Source: Prochlorococcus sp. AG-347-O22 (lineage in GTDB: Bacteria > Cyanobacteriota > Cyanobacteriia > PCC-6307 > Cyanobiaceae). Taken from it: 64,000 nucleotides of DNA. Below the pieces are notes generated by a model. It saw only the letters and a program-made list of their open reading frames with translations. It had not been told where the DNA came from and did not search any database. A program made the translations under genes and the position numbers. Below, one piece after another: positions 18,106 through 27,547 of this stretch (the stretch's first letter is position 1; each line of letters opens with the position of its first letter). Where the stretch lies: positions 1-64,000 of the forward strand of contig QCCX01000002.1 of assembly GCA_003278845.1 (NCBI GenBank), written 5' to 3'.

Positions 18106-19962
18106 TTATATATTTGTACCAGCGGCAATTTTAACAAGTCTTACTACTCCTTTTTCAGTCACTTTTTTTGCAATTTTTATACCCATTTCTCTTGTATAGG
18201 GCTCATTAATAAGTCTTGGCACTCTTTTTAGAAAAATGTCAATTGAATACCCCGGAACTTTTTGTAAAATCTCTAAAAAGTTTCTCAATGGTTCAACATA
18301 CATTATAAGGTCACCTAATTTATTATTTTCGTTAGTGGTATTAAATTTAATTGATTGAGGAAGATAATTATTAAAACTTCTCAATATTTTTAGACTAAGT
18401 AAATCTATCTGATTAGTTAAACCCTCAACTATCTCATTTCTAAGAAATCCTCCATTTGGAGAAAAGAGAAGATTTATAACTTCGTCTAATAGTTTTTCTA
18501 AATCGAGATTTGTTTGCTTTGCAGCGTTAGAAAGTAGATCTTCTAAACGATCCCATTTAAATTTTTTGTTATCAAAAAGCATTTCTTTAAGGCTTTCCCT
18601 CAATTGTGGATCAGGGTCTTCCATTAATCTTCTTGCAAAATATGGATAAGCTGCGCCTAATATTTTGAAGTTTGGATCTACGCTTAAAGCTATACCTTCT
18701 AATGTAAGTAATGATCTAATTATAAGAGCATAATACGGTGGTAGCCTGAAAGGAAATTTATACATTACACCAGACATATCGTCAGTAACGCTCTTAAAAT
18801 CCATTTTCGAAACTCCTTGTTCAACGGCGTTAATGAAAACATCTTGAAATGCTGGAACAATGGGTTCTAGATTAACTTCCTCTGATAAAAATCCTAATTT
18901 TACGAAATCTTGAGACAATTTATCGAAGTTTTTATTTACTAAGTGAACTACTGCTTGAATTAAACCTGACCTAGATTCTCTGGAAACCTCGCTCATCATG
19001 CCAAAATCTAGATAACATAATCTTCCATCTTCTAGGGCTAATAAATTACCTGGATGCGGGTCTGCATGAAAAAAACCATGTTCTAAAAGCTGTTCTAAAC
19101 TGCATTGCACCCCTATATCAATCATGTCATCAGGATTAATTCCTAATTTTTTTACTTCCTCTAAATTTGTTAATTTTGTACCATCTATCCATTCCATTGC
19201 TAAAACTCTTCTTGAAGTTATTTCTTTATAAATTTTTGGTACGGCAATCATTTTGTTATGTTTATGCATATCTCTAAATTTTTCTGCATTTGCTGCTTCG
19301 TTTAGATAATCCATCTCTTCAAAAACTCTCTTGCCTAATTCATCAATCAAAGCAACTAGATCACTTCTTATCAATCCGATATTATTTTTTAGCCAATAAG
19401 CAATATTTCTTACAATGTAAAGGTCTAAGGTTATTTGTTCTCTTAAACCTGGCCGTTGTACTTTTATTGCAACGATCTCTTCATTTTTTAATTTAGCTTT
19501 ATGCACTTGACCTAAAGAAGCAGCAGAAATTGGCTCTTTATCAATTTCTAAAAAAATCTCATCTATTTTGTTTCCTAAATCTTCCTCTATTAATTCCATA
19601 GCTTTATTGCCATCAAAACCAGGGAGCTGATCTTGCAATTCAGATAATTCCTCTAGAAGAATACCCGGGATTATATCTGGTCTTGTAGATAAAGCTTGGC
19701 CTGCTTTAACAAATGCAGGTCCAAGTTCTACTAACAAATTTGTTAATTCTCTTGCTCTAAATCTTGCTTGCTGTTCATTTTTCAGTCTTCCAGTTAATTT
19801 ATCCCATCCAACGGAAAAGATGTAAGCAAAGATAGGTAAGAGTGTTTGCCAAAGTCTTTTTAAAAGTCTTTTAGGATTTTTTTTGTAAATTTTAGAAATT
19901 GTATCTGGATCATAATTTAAGAGTCCAGATACCTCAATAAAATCAGTAAACTCTTCTTTCAT
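18106..19962 (-). CDS. ABC1/AarF/UbiB family atypical kinase
   Basis: This 618-residue member of the ABC1 (UbiB/ADCK) protein-kinase-like family is linked to quinone or prenyl-lipid metabolism; cyanobacteria and plastids carry several copies. The family's inhibitory KxGQ motif is at 86-89 (KAGQALSTRPD). Next come the Ala-rich loop ISAASLGQVHKAKL, the ATP-binding lysine in VAIKVQRPG, the catalytic-type HADPHPGNLL, and the metal-binding DFG in YLDFGMM. A C-terminal 200-residue helical extension follows. It is not a membrane transporter despite the family name. The gene opens a minus-strand run with the DUF1400 and thrC genes and diverges from recN, 68 bases away. The substrate is unknown. Confidence 0.92.
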   Translation of the reverse strand: MKEEFTDFIEVSGLLNYDPDTISKIYKKNPKRLLKRLWQTLLPIFAYIFSVGWDKLTGRLKNEQQARFRARELTNLLVELGPAFVKAGQALSTRPDIIPGILLEELSELQDQLPGFDGNKAMELIEEDLGNKIDEIFLEIDKEPISAASLGQVHKAKLKNEEIVAIKVQRPGLREQITLDLYIVRNIAYWLKNNIGLIRSDLVALIDELGKRVFEEMDYLNEAANAEKFRDMHKHNKMIAVPKIYKEITSRRVLAMEWIDGTKLTNLEEVKKLGINPDDMIDIGVQCSLEQLLEHGFFHADPHPGNLLALEDGRLCYLDFGMMSEVSRESRSGLIQAVVHLVNKNFDKLSQDFVKLGFLSEEVNLEPIVPAFQDVFINAVEQGVSKMDFKSVTDDMSGVMYKFPFRLPPYYALIIRSLLTLEGIALSVDPNFKILGAAYPYFARRLMEDPDPQLRESLKEMLFDNKKFKWDRLEDLLSNAAKQTNLDLEKLLDEVINLLFSPNGGFLRNEIVEGLTNQIDLLSLKILRSFNNYLPQSIKFNTTNENNKLGDLIMYVEPLRNFLEILQKVPGYSIDIFLKRVPRLINEPYTREMGIKIAKKVTEKGVVRLVKIAAGTNI

Positions 19963-20030
19963 AACTTTATATATTTAAAACCTTTATTTTTTTAAAAAAG
20001 AAGTTAATTTTTTTATATGGAAGATTTATC

Positions 20031-21710
20031 ATGTTAATACAACTAAAAATAGAAAATATTGCATTAATAGAAATTATAGAAATTAATTTCGAAAAAGGTT
20101 TGAATATCATAACTGGGGATTCAGGTTCAGGAAAATCATTAATTTTGGATTCCCTAAATGCTCTATTTGGTGGAACTAATATACCTCTAAAACATTTAAT
20201 ACGTCCAGGAAAAGATTTTTGCGTTATTGAGGCGATATTTTCTTCTTCTTTTCAAATTAATAATTGGTTAATTAGTAATGGTTTTGAAATAACTTCTTCA
20301 GAACTACAAATTAAAAGAATATCTTATAAAAAAAATAATAAAATATTATCTAAATATAGCCTTAATGATTTACCAATTAATAGACAATCATTAGCCAAAC
20401 TTGGAGGATTTTTAATAGATTTTGCAGGTCAATTTGATACTTTTATCTTTGATTCTATAGATAAGAGAAGACTAATTATTGATGACTTATGTTCTCAAGA
20501 ATTTAGAGATACTAGCGAAAGGATTAAAAGTATATGGAGAGAAAGTGAAAAGTTAACAAGATTATTGAATGAAAAAATAGAATTTTCTAGTAATCAAGAA
20601 GAAAAAAACTTGGTAATTAAGCACATGTTGAAGAGTTTAGAAGAAGCTGATTTAAATTCATGTCAAGAAATTTTAGAACTAGAGTTATTAGAAAATAAAC
20701 TTGTAAATAATCTAGAAATTAATAATTCAATTAAATCATCATTAGAAAATTTAAATAATTTTAGTCATGATGAACCTTCAGTAACTTCTTTTATCAATCA
20801 ATCACTAAAGATTTTAAATAAAACAGCCGATTTCGATCTAAAGATTCAAAAATTTAGAGAGAAGTTATTAAATATTCATGCTGATGTTGAAGATTTAATG
20901 TGTGATCTAAAGTCATATTTGCAAGAAATAGAAAATCATGAATCTAATCTTCCAGAAATACAAGAAAGATTATTCTTTTTAAAAAACTTAGAGAGAACTT
21001 TCTCATTGGATTTAACTCAATTAATTGAAAAGCGCGATCAATTAAAAACGTATTTTCAACAAAATGATCAAGGTAATGAGATTTCCATGATTAAAGCTCA
21101 AATTGAGAATTTACAAAGTAATCTAAATTCTTTATTTGTTATCCAATCTACTGAAAGAAAAAAAATTGCTAAACAGTTACAAATTTCAGTAATGTCAATT
21201 TTAAGCAATCTAGGTTTAGAAAATGCAAACTTTTCAATTCAATTTTCTGAGTGCAAGCCTTCTGGCGATGGAATTGACGATATAAATTTTTTGTTTTCGG
21301 CTAATCCTGATCAGAAGCTTGCTCCATTATCAAATGTTATTTCTGGCGGAGAAATGTCAAGATTCTTGTTAGCTATTAAATCAAGTATTTCTAAAAAACC
21401 CAATACTTTCTTTTTAGATGAAATTGATAGTGGTTTAAGTGGTAAATCTCTATTTTCTTTGGTGGAGCTTATAAAAGAAATTTCTAAAAATCAACAAGTC
21501 TTATGTATTACACATCAGCCATTTCTCGCTGCAAGAGGATCAGCTCATTTCAAAGTTAATAAAAAAGTAATTAATGGGATAACTTTTACTTCAATCGCAA
21601 AACTAACTACAAAAAATCAAAGAAAAAATGAACTAATAGAACTTATAGGTGGAGGTTCATGCGAAGTAAACGAATATGCTTCTAGACTTCTTGATCGCTC
21701 AGCTGCGTAA
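20031..21710 (+). CDS. recN: DNA repair protein RecN
   Basis: RecN is an SMC-like ATPase acting in double-strand-break repair. The Walker A motif GDSGSGKS occupies residues 29-36. The middle, roughly residues 150-380, is a long coiled coil rich in Glu, Lys, Leu and Asn. The C-terminal ATPase half has the ABC signature ISGGEMSRFLLA and Walker B FFLDEIDSGLSG, followed by the ITHQPFLA switch segment. The 559-residue length is normal. It starts with ATG and MLIQLKIENIALI, the usual RecN opening. uvrA follows 54 bases later on the same strand, which makes a small repair cluster. Confidence 0.96.
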   Translation: MLIQLKIENIALIEIIEINFEKGLNIITGDSGSGKSLILDSLNALFGGTNIPLKHLIRPGKDFCVIEAIFSSSFQINNWLISNGFEITSSELQIKRISYKKNNKILSKYSLNDLPINRQSLAKLGGFLIDFAGQFDTFIFDSIDKRRLIIDDLCSQEFRDTSERIKSIWRESEKLTRLLNEKIEFSSNQEEKNLVIKHMLKSLEEADLNSCQEILELELLENKLVNNLEINNSIKSSLENLNNFSHDEPSVTSFINQSLKILNKTADFDLKIQKFREKLLNIHADVEDLMCDLKSYLQEIENHESNLPEIQERLFFLKNLERTFSLDLTQLIEKRDQLKTYFQQNDQGNEISMIKAQIENLQSNLNSLFVIQSTERKKIAKQLQISVMSILSNLGLENANFSIQFSECKPSGDGIDDINFLFSANPDQKLAPLSNVISGGEMSRFLLAIKSSISKKPNTFFLDEIDSGLSGKSLFSLVELIKEISKNQQVLCITHQPFLAARGSAHFKVNKKVINGITFTSIAKLTTKNQRKNELIELIGGGSCEVNEYASRLLDRSAA

Positions 21711-21727
21711 AATAAAAAAAATTCTAC

Positions 21728-21733
21728 TATAAT
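21728..21733 (+). promoter_or_regulatory. possible -10 element for uvrA
   Basis: A perfect TATAAT lies in the 54-base recN-uvrA gap, 31 bases before the uvrA ATG. I see no convincing -35 element, which is common for cyanobacterial promoters. The motif is short and the DNA A+T-rich, so chance remains possible. Confidence 0.35.
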
Positions 21734-21764
21734 AACCTTTTTAAATCATATTTTAGATTTAAAC

Positions 21765-24668
21765 ATGGTTAATAAAGTTGATAGTAGTTTTGGAGAAGAT
21801 AACTCAATTAATATTAGGGGAGCTCGTCAGCATAATTTAAAAAATATTGATCTTTCTCTACCTAGGAATAAATTTATAGTTTTTACAGGTGTAAGTGGAA
21901 GTGGTAAAAGTTCTTTGGCTTTTGATACTATTTTTGCTGAAGGTCAAAGAAGATATGTTGAGAGTCTTTCTGCATACGCAAGGCAATTTTTGGGTCAAGT
22001 AGATAAACCAGATGTTGACAATATTGAAGGTTTATCACCTGCTATTTCAATTGATCAAAAATCTACAAGTCATAATCCTCGGTCAACAGTTGGAACAGTA
22101 ACGGAAATACAAGATTATTTAAGATTATTGTTTGGTCGTGCTGGTGAGCCTCATTGTCACCATTGTGGGATTCCAATTGCGCCTCAAACAATTGATGAAA
22201 TGGTGGATCAAATTCTTCTTTTACCAGAAGGAACAAGGTACCAATTGTTGGCTCCTGTTGTAAGAGGTAAGAAAGGAACACATACAAAATTAATAAGCGG
22301 ACTAGCTGCTGAAGGATTTGCTAGGGTAAGAATCAATGGAGAGGTAAGAGAACTTGCTGATAGTATTGAATTAGATAAAAATCAAATTCATAATATTGAG
22401 GTAGTAGTAGATAGATTAATTGCAAGAGAAGGCATACAAGAAAGATTAAATGATTCTCTACAAACTTGTCTCAAAAGAGGGGATGGCTTAGCAATAGTAG
22501 AAGTTGTTCCAAAAAAAGGAGAAAACTTACCTTCTAATTTAGAAAGAGAAAAACTTTACTCAGAAAATTATGCATGTCCTGTACATGGATCTATCGTTGA
22601 AGAACTTTCTCCTAGATTATTTTCTTTTAATAGCCCATATGGGGCCTGTCCAGATTGTCATGGGATAGGTTATTTAAAAAAATTTACTGCGGATAGAGTT
22701 ATACCTGATAAAACATTACCTGTTTATGCTGCAATAGCTCCTTGGAGTGAAAAAGATAATACTTATTACTTCTCTTTACTTTATTCTGTAGGACAAGCTT
22801 ATGGTTTTGAATTAAAAACTCCTTGGAAAGATTTAAGTGACTTGCAAAAAAAAGTTCTACTTTTGGGATCAGATAAACCAATATTAATTCAAGCTGATAG
22901 TCGTTTTAAAACTTCTAGTGGTTTTGAAAGACCGTTTGAGGGGATTTTGCCAATATTAGAAAGGCAATTGAATGAAGCCAATGGAGAATCAGTTAAACAA
23001 AAATTAGAAAAGTATCTAGAATTAGTTCCCTGTAAGACATGTTCTGGAAAAAGATTAAGACCTGAGGCTTTGGCAGTTAAACTTGGTCCATACAACATTA
23101 CTGATTTAACTTCTATAAGCGTTTCTGAAACCCTAAATCACGTAGAGCGCATCATGGGCTTAGGTAAGACAAAGAAAGAAAATATATCTTTATCAGAAAA
23201 ACAAAAGCAGATAGGTGAATTGGTTTTAAAAGAGATTCGTTTACGTTTGAAGTTTTTAATTAATGTAGGTTTAGATTATTTGACTTTAGATAGACCAGCT
23301 ATGACTTTGTCTGGCGGTGAGGCTCAGCGTATTAGATTGGCTACACAAATAGGTGCAGGTCTTACTGGCGTTTTATATGTATTAGATGAACCAAGTATTG
23401 GTTTGCATCAGAGAGACAATGACAGATTATTAGAAACATTAAAAAGCTTAAGAGACTTGGGAAATACTTTGGTTGTCGTTGAACATGATGAAGATACTAT
23501 GAAATCCGCAGATTATTTAGTAGATATTGGTCCAGGGGCAGGTGTTTATGGTGGGGAAATTATTGCTAAAGGATCTTATCAAGATGTCTTAAATTCAGAA
23601 AAGTCATTAACTGGAGCTTATCTTAGTGGTAGGAAATCGATTCCTACTCCAAAAGAACGTAGATCATCTGTAAAAAAAAGTTTAATTTTAAATAATTGCT
23701 CTAAAAATAATTTAAAAAATATTTCTGTTGAATTTCCTTTAGGAAGATTAGTTTCTGTAACTGGTGTGAGTGGAAGTGGGAAGAGCACTTTGATAAATGA
23801 ATTACTTCATCCTGCATTATGTCATTCTCTTGGATTAAAAGTCCCTTTTCCTCAAGGTGTAAAAGAGTTAAAGGGGATAAAGGCAATTGATAAAGTTATC
23901 GTTATTGATCAATCTCCAATAGGAAGAACTCCAAGATCAAATCCTGCTACATATACTGGTGCTTTTGATCCTATAAGGCAGATATTTACTGCCACAGTAG
24001 AAGCAAAAGCAAGAGGTTATCAGGCTGGTCAATTTAGTTTTAATGTGAAAGGAGGAAGATGCGAAGCTTGTAAAGGTCAGGGAGTCAATGTAATTGAAAT
24101 GAATTTTCTACCTGATGTGTATGTTCAATGTGAAGTATGTAAAGGAGCTCGTTTTAATAGGGAAACTCTTCAGGTGAAATATAAAGGTTTTAATATATCT
24201 GATGTTTTAGAGATGACTGTTGAACAAGCTGCAGAAACTTTTTCTGCTATTCCTCAAGCTGCTGATAGATTATCTACATTGGTTGATGTTGGCTTAGGAT
24301 ATGTCAAATTAGGCCAGCCAGCTCCTACATTATCTGGTGGTGAGGCTCAAAGAGTTAAGTTAGCCACGGAATTGTCAAAAAGAGCTACTGGAAAAACTTT
24401 ATATTTGATTGATGAACCAACTACTGGGTTAAGTTTTTATGATGTTCATAAATTAATGGATGTAATACAACGTTTGGTAGATAAAGGCAATTCAGTAATT
24501 GTTATTGAACATAATTTAGATGTTATTAGATGTTCAGATTGGATTATCGATTTAGGACCTGATGGAGGGGATAAAGGAGGAGAAATCATTGCAGAGGGTA
24601 TTCCCGAGGATGTAGCTAAAAATCCTACAAGTCATACAGCAAAATATCTTAAAAAGGTTCTGAAATAA
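21765..24668 (+). CDS. uvrA: excinuclease ABC subunit A
   Basis: UvrA is the damage-sensing ATPase of nucleotide excision repair and loads UvrB at lesions. The 967 residues show the full double-ABC architecture. The first Walker A is TGVSGSGKSS at 41-50. A zinc site is formed by CPVHG and CPDCHG near 265-300. The first signature is LSGGEAQRIRLATQ, near 515. The second Walker A is VTGVSGSGKST near 665. The second zinc finger is CEACKGQG with CEVCKGARF, near 770-800, and the second signature is LSGGEAQRVKLATEL. All key residues are intact. It follows recN, and a sucrose-phosphate synthase gene follows after 203 bases. Confidence 0.98.
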   Translation: MVNKVDSSFGEDNSINIRGARQHNLKNIDLSLPRNKFIVFTGVSGSGKSSLAFDTIFAEGQRRYVESLSAYARQFLGQVDKPDVDNIEGLSPAISIDQKSTSHNPRSTVGTVTEIQDYLRLLFGRAGEPHCHHCGIPIAPQTIDEMVDQILLLPEGTRYQLLAPVVRGKKGTHTKLISGLAAEGFARVRINGEVRELADSIELDKNQIHNIEVVVDRLIAREGIQERLNDSLQTCLKRGDGLAIVEVVPKKGENLPSNLEREKLYSENYACPVHGSIVEELSPRLFSFNSPYGACPDCHGIGYLKKFTADRVIPDKTLPVYAAIAPWSEKDNTYYFSLLYSVGQAYGFELKTPWKDLSDLQKKVLLLGSDKPILIQADSRFKTSSGFERPFEGILPILERQLNEANGESVKQKLEKYLELVPCKTCSGKRLRPEALAVKLGPYNITDLTSISVSETLNHVERIMGLGKTKKENISLSEKQKQIGELVLKEIRLRLKFLINVGLDYLTLDRPAMTLSGGEAQRIRLATQIGAGLTGVLYVLDEPSIGLHQRDNDRLLETLKSLRDLGNTLVVVEHDEDTMKSADYLVDIGPGAGVYGGEIIAKGSYQDVLNSEKSLTGAYLSGRKSIPTPKERRSSVKKSLILNNCSKNNLKNISVEFPLGRLVSVTGVSGSGKSTLINELLHPALCHSLGLKVPFPQGVKELKGIKAIDKVIVIDQSPIGRTPRSNPATYTGAFDPIRQIFTATVEAKARGYQAGQFSFNVKGGRCEACKGQGVNVIEMNFLPDVYVQCEVCKGARFNRETLQVKYKGFNISDVLEMTVEQAAETFSAIPQAADRLSTLVDVGLGYVKLGQPAPTLSGGEAQRVKLATELSKRATGKTLYLIDEPTTGLSFYDVHKLMDVIQRLVDKGNSVIVIEHNLDVIRCSDWIIDLGPDGGDKGGEIIAEGIPEDVAKNPTSHTAKYLKKVLK

Positions 24669-24857
24669 GAAAAGCCTTGTTGTATTTCTTTTTATTTTAA
24701 TTATTTCAGCAATAAGAAATTCTTTTTTTTAAAGGGGCATAAAACTCCTCCATAACTGCTTTTTTGAAAATTTTCATATAAAAAAAATTTCAAATCATAA
24801 TGCTTTCTTAATATTTCCTTAGAAAATTCAGCTTATTTGTATTAAAGGCCGTTGATC

Positions 24858-24862
24858 GGAGG
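24858..24862 (+). promoter_or_regulatory. strong Shine-Dalgarno for the sucrose-phosphate synthase gene
   Basis: GGAGG lies nine bases before the ATG at 24872. It supports that start; most genes in this window lack so clear a ribosome-binding site. Confidence 0.7.
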
Positions 24863-24871
24863 TTTTCCTGA

Positions 24872-26281
24872 ATGAGGTTAAAATTTTTACATTTACATTT
24901 ACATGGTCTTATACGTTCTAAAAATCTTGAGTTAGGCAGGGATGCAGATACAGGAGGGCAAACACAATACGTTTTAGAGTTAATTAAGAGCTTGGCTAAT
25001 ATTTCAGAAGTTGATCAAGTAGATTTAGTTACTCGTTTAATAAACGATCCTAAAGTAGACGATGAATATTCACAAGAAGAAGAATTTGTAGAACCAGGAG
25101 TGAGAATTTTAAGATTCAAATTTGGACCTAATAAATATTTAAGAAAGGAATTGCTTTGGCCTTATTTAGATCATTTAACTGAAAGACTAATTTCTTACTA
25201 TAAAAAAAACAAAAAGCCTAATTTCATTCATGCACATTATGCAGATGCTGGATATGTAGGAGTTAAACTAAGTAAATCCTTAAACGTTCCTCTTATTTTT
25301 ACTGGTCATTCTTTAGGAAGAGAGAAAAAAAGGAAATTGCTTGATACTGGTTTAAAAAATAATCAAATAGAAAAACTTTATTCTATAAGTAAAAGAATTG
25401 AAGCAGAAGAAAAAGCATTGAAGTCTGCAGATATTGTTGTTACAAGCACTGAACAAGAATCAGTCTATCAATATTCCCAATATTCTTCTTTTTCACCTCA
25501 CAAAGCTAAAGTTATTCCTCCTGGTGTTGATCATAATAAATTTCACCATATTCACTCCACAAGCGAGACAGCCGAAATTGATAACATGATGAAACCTTTT
25601 CTAAAGGATTCTACTAAACCTCCATTTTTAACTATTTCTAGAGCTGTACGAAGAAAAAATATTCCATCTTTGATTGAAGCATATGGAAGATCTGAAAAAT
25701 TAAAAAGAAAAACTAATTTAATTCTGATATTAGGTTGTAGAGAGAATACTTCAAAACTTGACCCTCAACAAAAAGATGTTTTCAATAATATTTTTGAAAC
25801 AATTGATAAATATAATTTATATGGAAAGGTAGCTTATCCAAAAAAACATCTTCCAAGTCAGATTCCTGCTTTATATAGGTGGGCTGCTAGCAGAGGTGGT
25901 GTATTTGTAAATCCAGCTTTAACAGAGCCTTTTGGTTTAACTCTTCTTGAAGCTTCTTCATGTGGATTGCCAATAATATCAACAAATGATGGAGGGCCAA
26001 AAGAAATTCGTTCAAAATGTGCAAATGGACTTCTAGTAGATGTTACTGATATTAATGAGTTGAAAGTTATGCTTGAAAAAGGAATATCAAATAATAATCA
26101 GTGGAAAATATGGAGCAGAAATGGAATTGAGGGTGTTAACAGGCACTTTAGTTGGAACACTCATGTACGCAATTATTTAGCAGTACTTAATGAAGAATTT
26201 TCAAATTCAAATAGTTATTCTTCATCTGACATTAAACAAAGTTGTTTAAAAGGGACTTCTTCACTTATAAAACCCCATTGA
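24872..26281 (+). CDS. sps: sucrose-phosphate synthase (glycosyltransferase domain only)
   Basis: This GT4-family glycosyltransferase probably makes sucrose-6-phosphate from a nucleotide sugar and fructose-6-phosphate, for use as a compatible solute or carbon store. The N-terminal HLHGLIRSKNLELGRDADTGG region (residues about 9-29; GRDADTGGQ at 22-30) is diagnostic of sucrose synthase/SPS proteins. HAHYADAGYVG, TGHSLGREK, SRAVRRKNI and the donor-binding EPFGLTLLEA follow. At 469 residues it holds only the GT-B catalytic unit. It lacks the C-terminal phosphatase-like domain of larger cyanobacterial SPS proteins, so a separate sucrose-phosphate phosphatase would be needed. A strong ribosome-binding site sets the start. 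Its last 67 bases overlap a convergent small gene. Confidence 0.9.
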   Translation: MRLKFLHLHLHGLIRSKNLELGRDADTGGQTQYVLELIKSLANISEVDQVDLVTRLINDPKVDDEYSQEEEFVEPGVRILRFKFGPNKYLRKELLWPYLDHLTERLISYYKKNKKPNFIHAHYADAGYVGVKLSKSLNVPLIFTGHSLGREKKRKLLDTGLKNNQIEKLYSISKRIEAEEKALKSADIVVTSTEQESVYQYSQYSSFSPHKAKVIPPGVDHNKFHHIHSTSETAEIDNMMKPFLKDSTKPPFLTISRAVRRKNIPSLIEAYGRSEKLKRKTNLILILGCRENTSKLDPQQKDVFNNIFETIDKYNLYGKVAYPKKHLPSQIPALYRWAASRGGVFVNPALTEPFGLTLLEASSCGLPIISTNDGGPKEIRSKCANGLLVDVTDINELKVMLEKGISNNNQWKIWSRNGIEGVNRHFSWNTHVRNYLAVLNEEFSNSNSYSSSDIKQSCLKGTSSLIKPH

Positions 26282-26460
26282 TCAAAAACCTCAGGGTCAG
26301 GGTGAAGAATTAGTTGATTATTTTGAGTTTTCTTTAGTTTAAAGCCCTTCTTAGAAAGTTTTTTCATTAAGTTAGCAGTTTCTTCAAATCTTGATGCCAT
26401 TGCATCAAGACTTGAGCAGTCACTTGTTAATCCATTATCTTTCCATGTAAAAAAATTCAT
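26215..26460 (-). CDS. small conserved protein of unknown function
   Basis: This 81-residue soluble protein has no signal peptide or membrane segment. It reads as one compact domain: an aromatic start (MNFFTWKDNG), a helix (MASRFEETANLMKKLS), a basic beta-like stretch (GFKLKKTQNNQLILHP) and an acidic end (FKQLCLMSDEE). The pattern is coding-like and not random A+T-rich sequence, and it resembles small cyanobacterial hypotheticals I cannot name. Its 3' 67 bases lie antisense to the end of the sucrose-phosphate synthase gene. The mraY stop is at 26471, so this gene could be read as the last cistron after mraY. I assign no function. Confidence 0.7.
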   Translation of the reverse strand: MNFFTWKDNGLTSDCSSLDAMASRFEETANLMKKLSKKGFKLKKTQNNQLILHPDPEVFDQWGFISEEVPFKQLCLMSDEE

Positions 26461-26470
26461 AACAAATTCT

Positions 26471-27547
26471 TCAAAGATTGATTTTTAAAACTATACCTAA
26501 AATTACAAGTAAAATGTTGATTTTCCAAAAATTTTCAACTATTTTTTGTTCCTTTACTCCTTTAAGTTCAAAGTGGTGGTGTAGTGGAGCCATTAAGAAT
26601 ATGCGTTTACCTCTATGAAATAATTTTTTTGTAATTTTAAAAAATCCTACTTGAAAAATTACTGATAACGATTCAATTATAAATATTCCTGAGAAAATAG
26701 ATAAGGTAAAAACGCTATTGGTTAATAACGCTATAGAACCCAAAATTGCTCCAATACTTAGAGATCCTGTGTCACCCATAAATATTTTTGCAGGATAACT
26801 ATTATATTTGAGAAATCCTAAGCATATGCCGGACATCGAAAAACATAAGATGCTAAAAACAAAAAGTTCTTGCTGTTCTTTCAGTAATATCTCTGTTCCT
26901 AATCCATAAAAGACAATTCCACTGCATCCAGCTGCTAATCCATCTAGTCCATCAGTCAAATTTACTGAATTACTTATGCCCACAAGCACTAAAAAAGAAA
27001 CTGGCAATATGAAAATATTCATATTTAATCCCCAGGAGTCAGAAACTGTTATTAACGGACTGATTAAATTTTTTTCATAGGCTAACAATATAAAAATTAT
27101 TGAGATGACACTTTGTAAGAAAAATTTCTCTTTTGTTTTTAAACCTGTGTTCTCTTTTCTTTTAATACTTAAAAAATCATCTAAAAATCCTGTAATAAAG
27201 AAACCAAAAATAGTTAGTAATAAAAGAAATAATTTTAGAGAACCTAAGCTGATAGTTATTATCAAAAGCAAAATTAAAAAAGGGATTATCATAAAAATCC
27301 CACCCATTGTTGGAGTATCACTTTTTTTAAAGTGATTAGCTGGGCCTTCATTCCTGATATTTTGAAGTAAATTAAATTTTTTGATAATCTTTAGACCATT
27401 TTTAGTTGTAAAAATAGAAATAAAGAAAAATGATATGTAAACTCCTGTAAAAATAAAATTATTAAAAAAATAGGAGGTAACTATTAAAGCAAAAGTATTT
27501 AATAAAAATAAGGATATAAAGTTAAACTTTTTAATCTTCCCAATCAT
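26471..27547 (-). CDS. mraY: phospho-N-acetylmuramoyl-pentapeptide transferase
   Basis: MraY moves phospho-MurNAc-pentapeptide from UDP onto undecaprenyl phosphate, giving lipid I, the first membrane step of peptidoglycan synthesis. The 358 residues form about ten transmembrane helices. Conserved cytoplasmic loops are visible: HFKKSDTPTMGG near residue 72, the aspartates of LDDFLSIKRKE near 120, NLTDGLDGLAAG near 200, FMGDTGSLSIG near 255, and the late HHHFELKG. The first 17 bases overlap the DUF3134 gene's end, so the two are probably coupled. It is not in a classical division and cell-wall cluster here, which is usual in picocyanobacteria. Confidence 0.97.
   Translation of the reverse strand: MIGKIKKFNFISLFLLNTFALIVTSYFFNNFIFTGVYISFFFISIFTTKNGLKIIKKFNLLQNIRNEGPANHFKKSDTPTMGGIFMIIPFLILLLIITISLGSLKLFLLLLTIFGFFITGFLDDFLSIKRKENTGLKTKEKFFLQSVISIIFILLAYEKNLISPLITVSDSWGLNMNIFILPVSFLVLVGISNSVNLTDGLDGLAAGCSGIVFYGLGTEILLKEQQELFVFSILCFSMSGICLGFLKYNSYPAKIFMGDTGSLSIGAILGSIALLTNSVFTLSIFSGIFIIESLSVIFQVGFFKITKKLFHRGKRIFLMAPLHHHFELKGVKEQKIVENFWKINILLVILGIVLKINL

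Noticed and set aside
24706-24777. 23-residue minus-strand ORF (starting MKIFKKAVMEEF) in the uvrA-sps gap
   Set aside because: It is too short and has no family resemblance or clear start signal. A neighbouring GGAGG serves no convincing longer frame.
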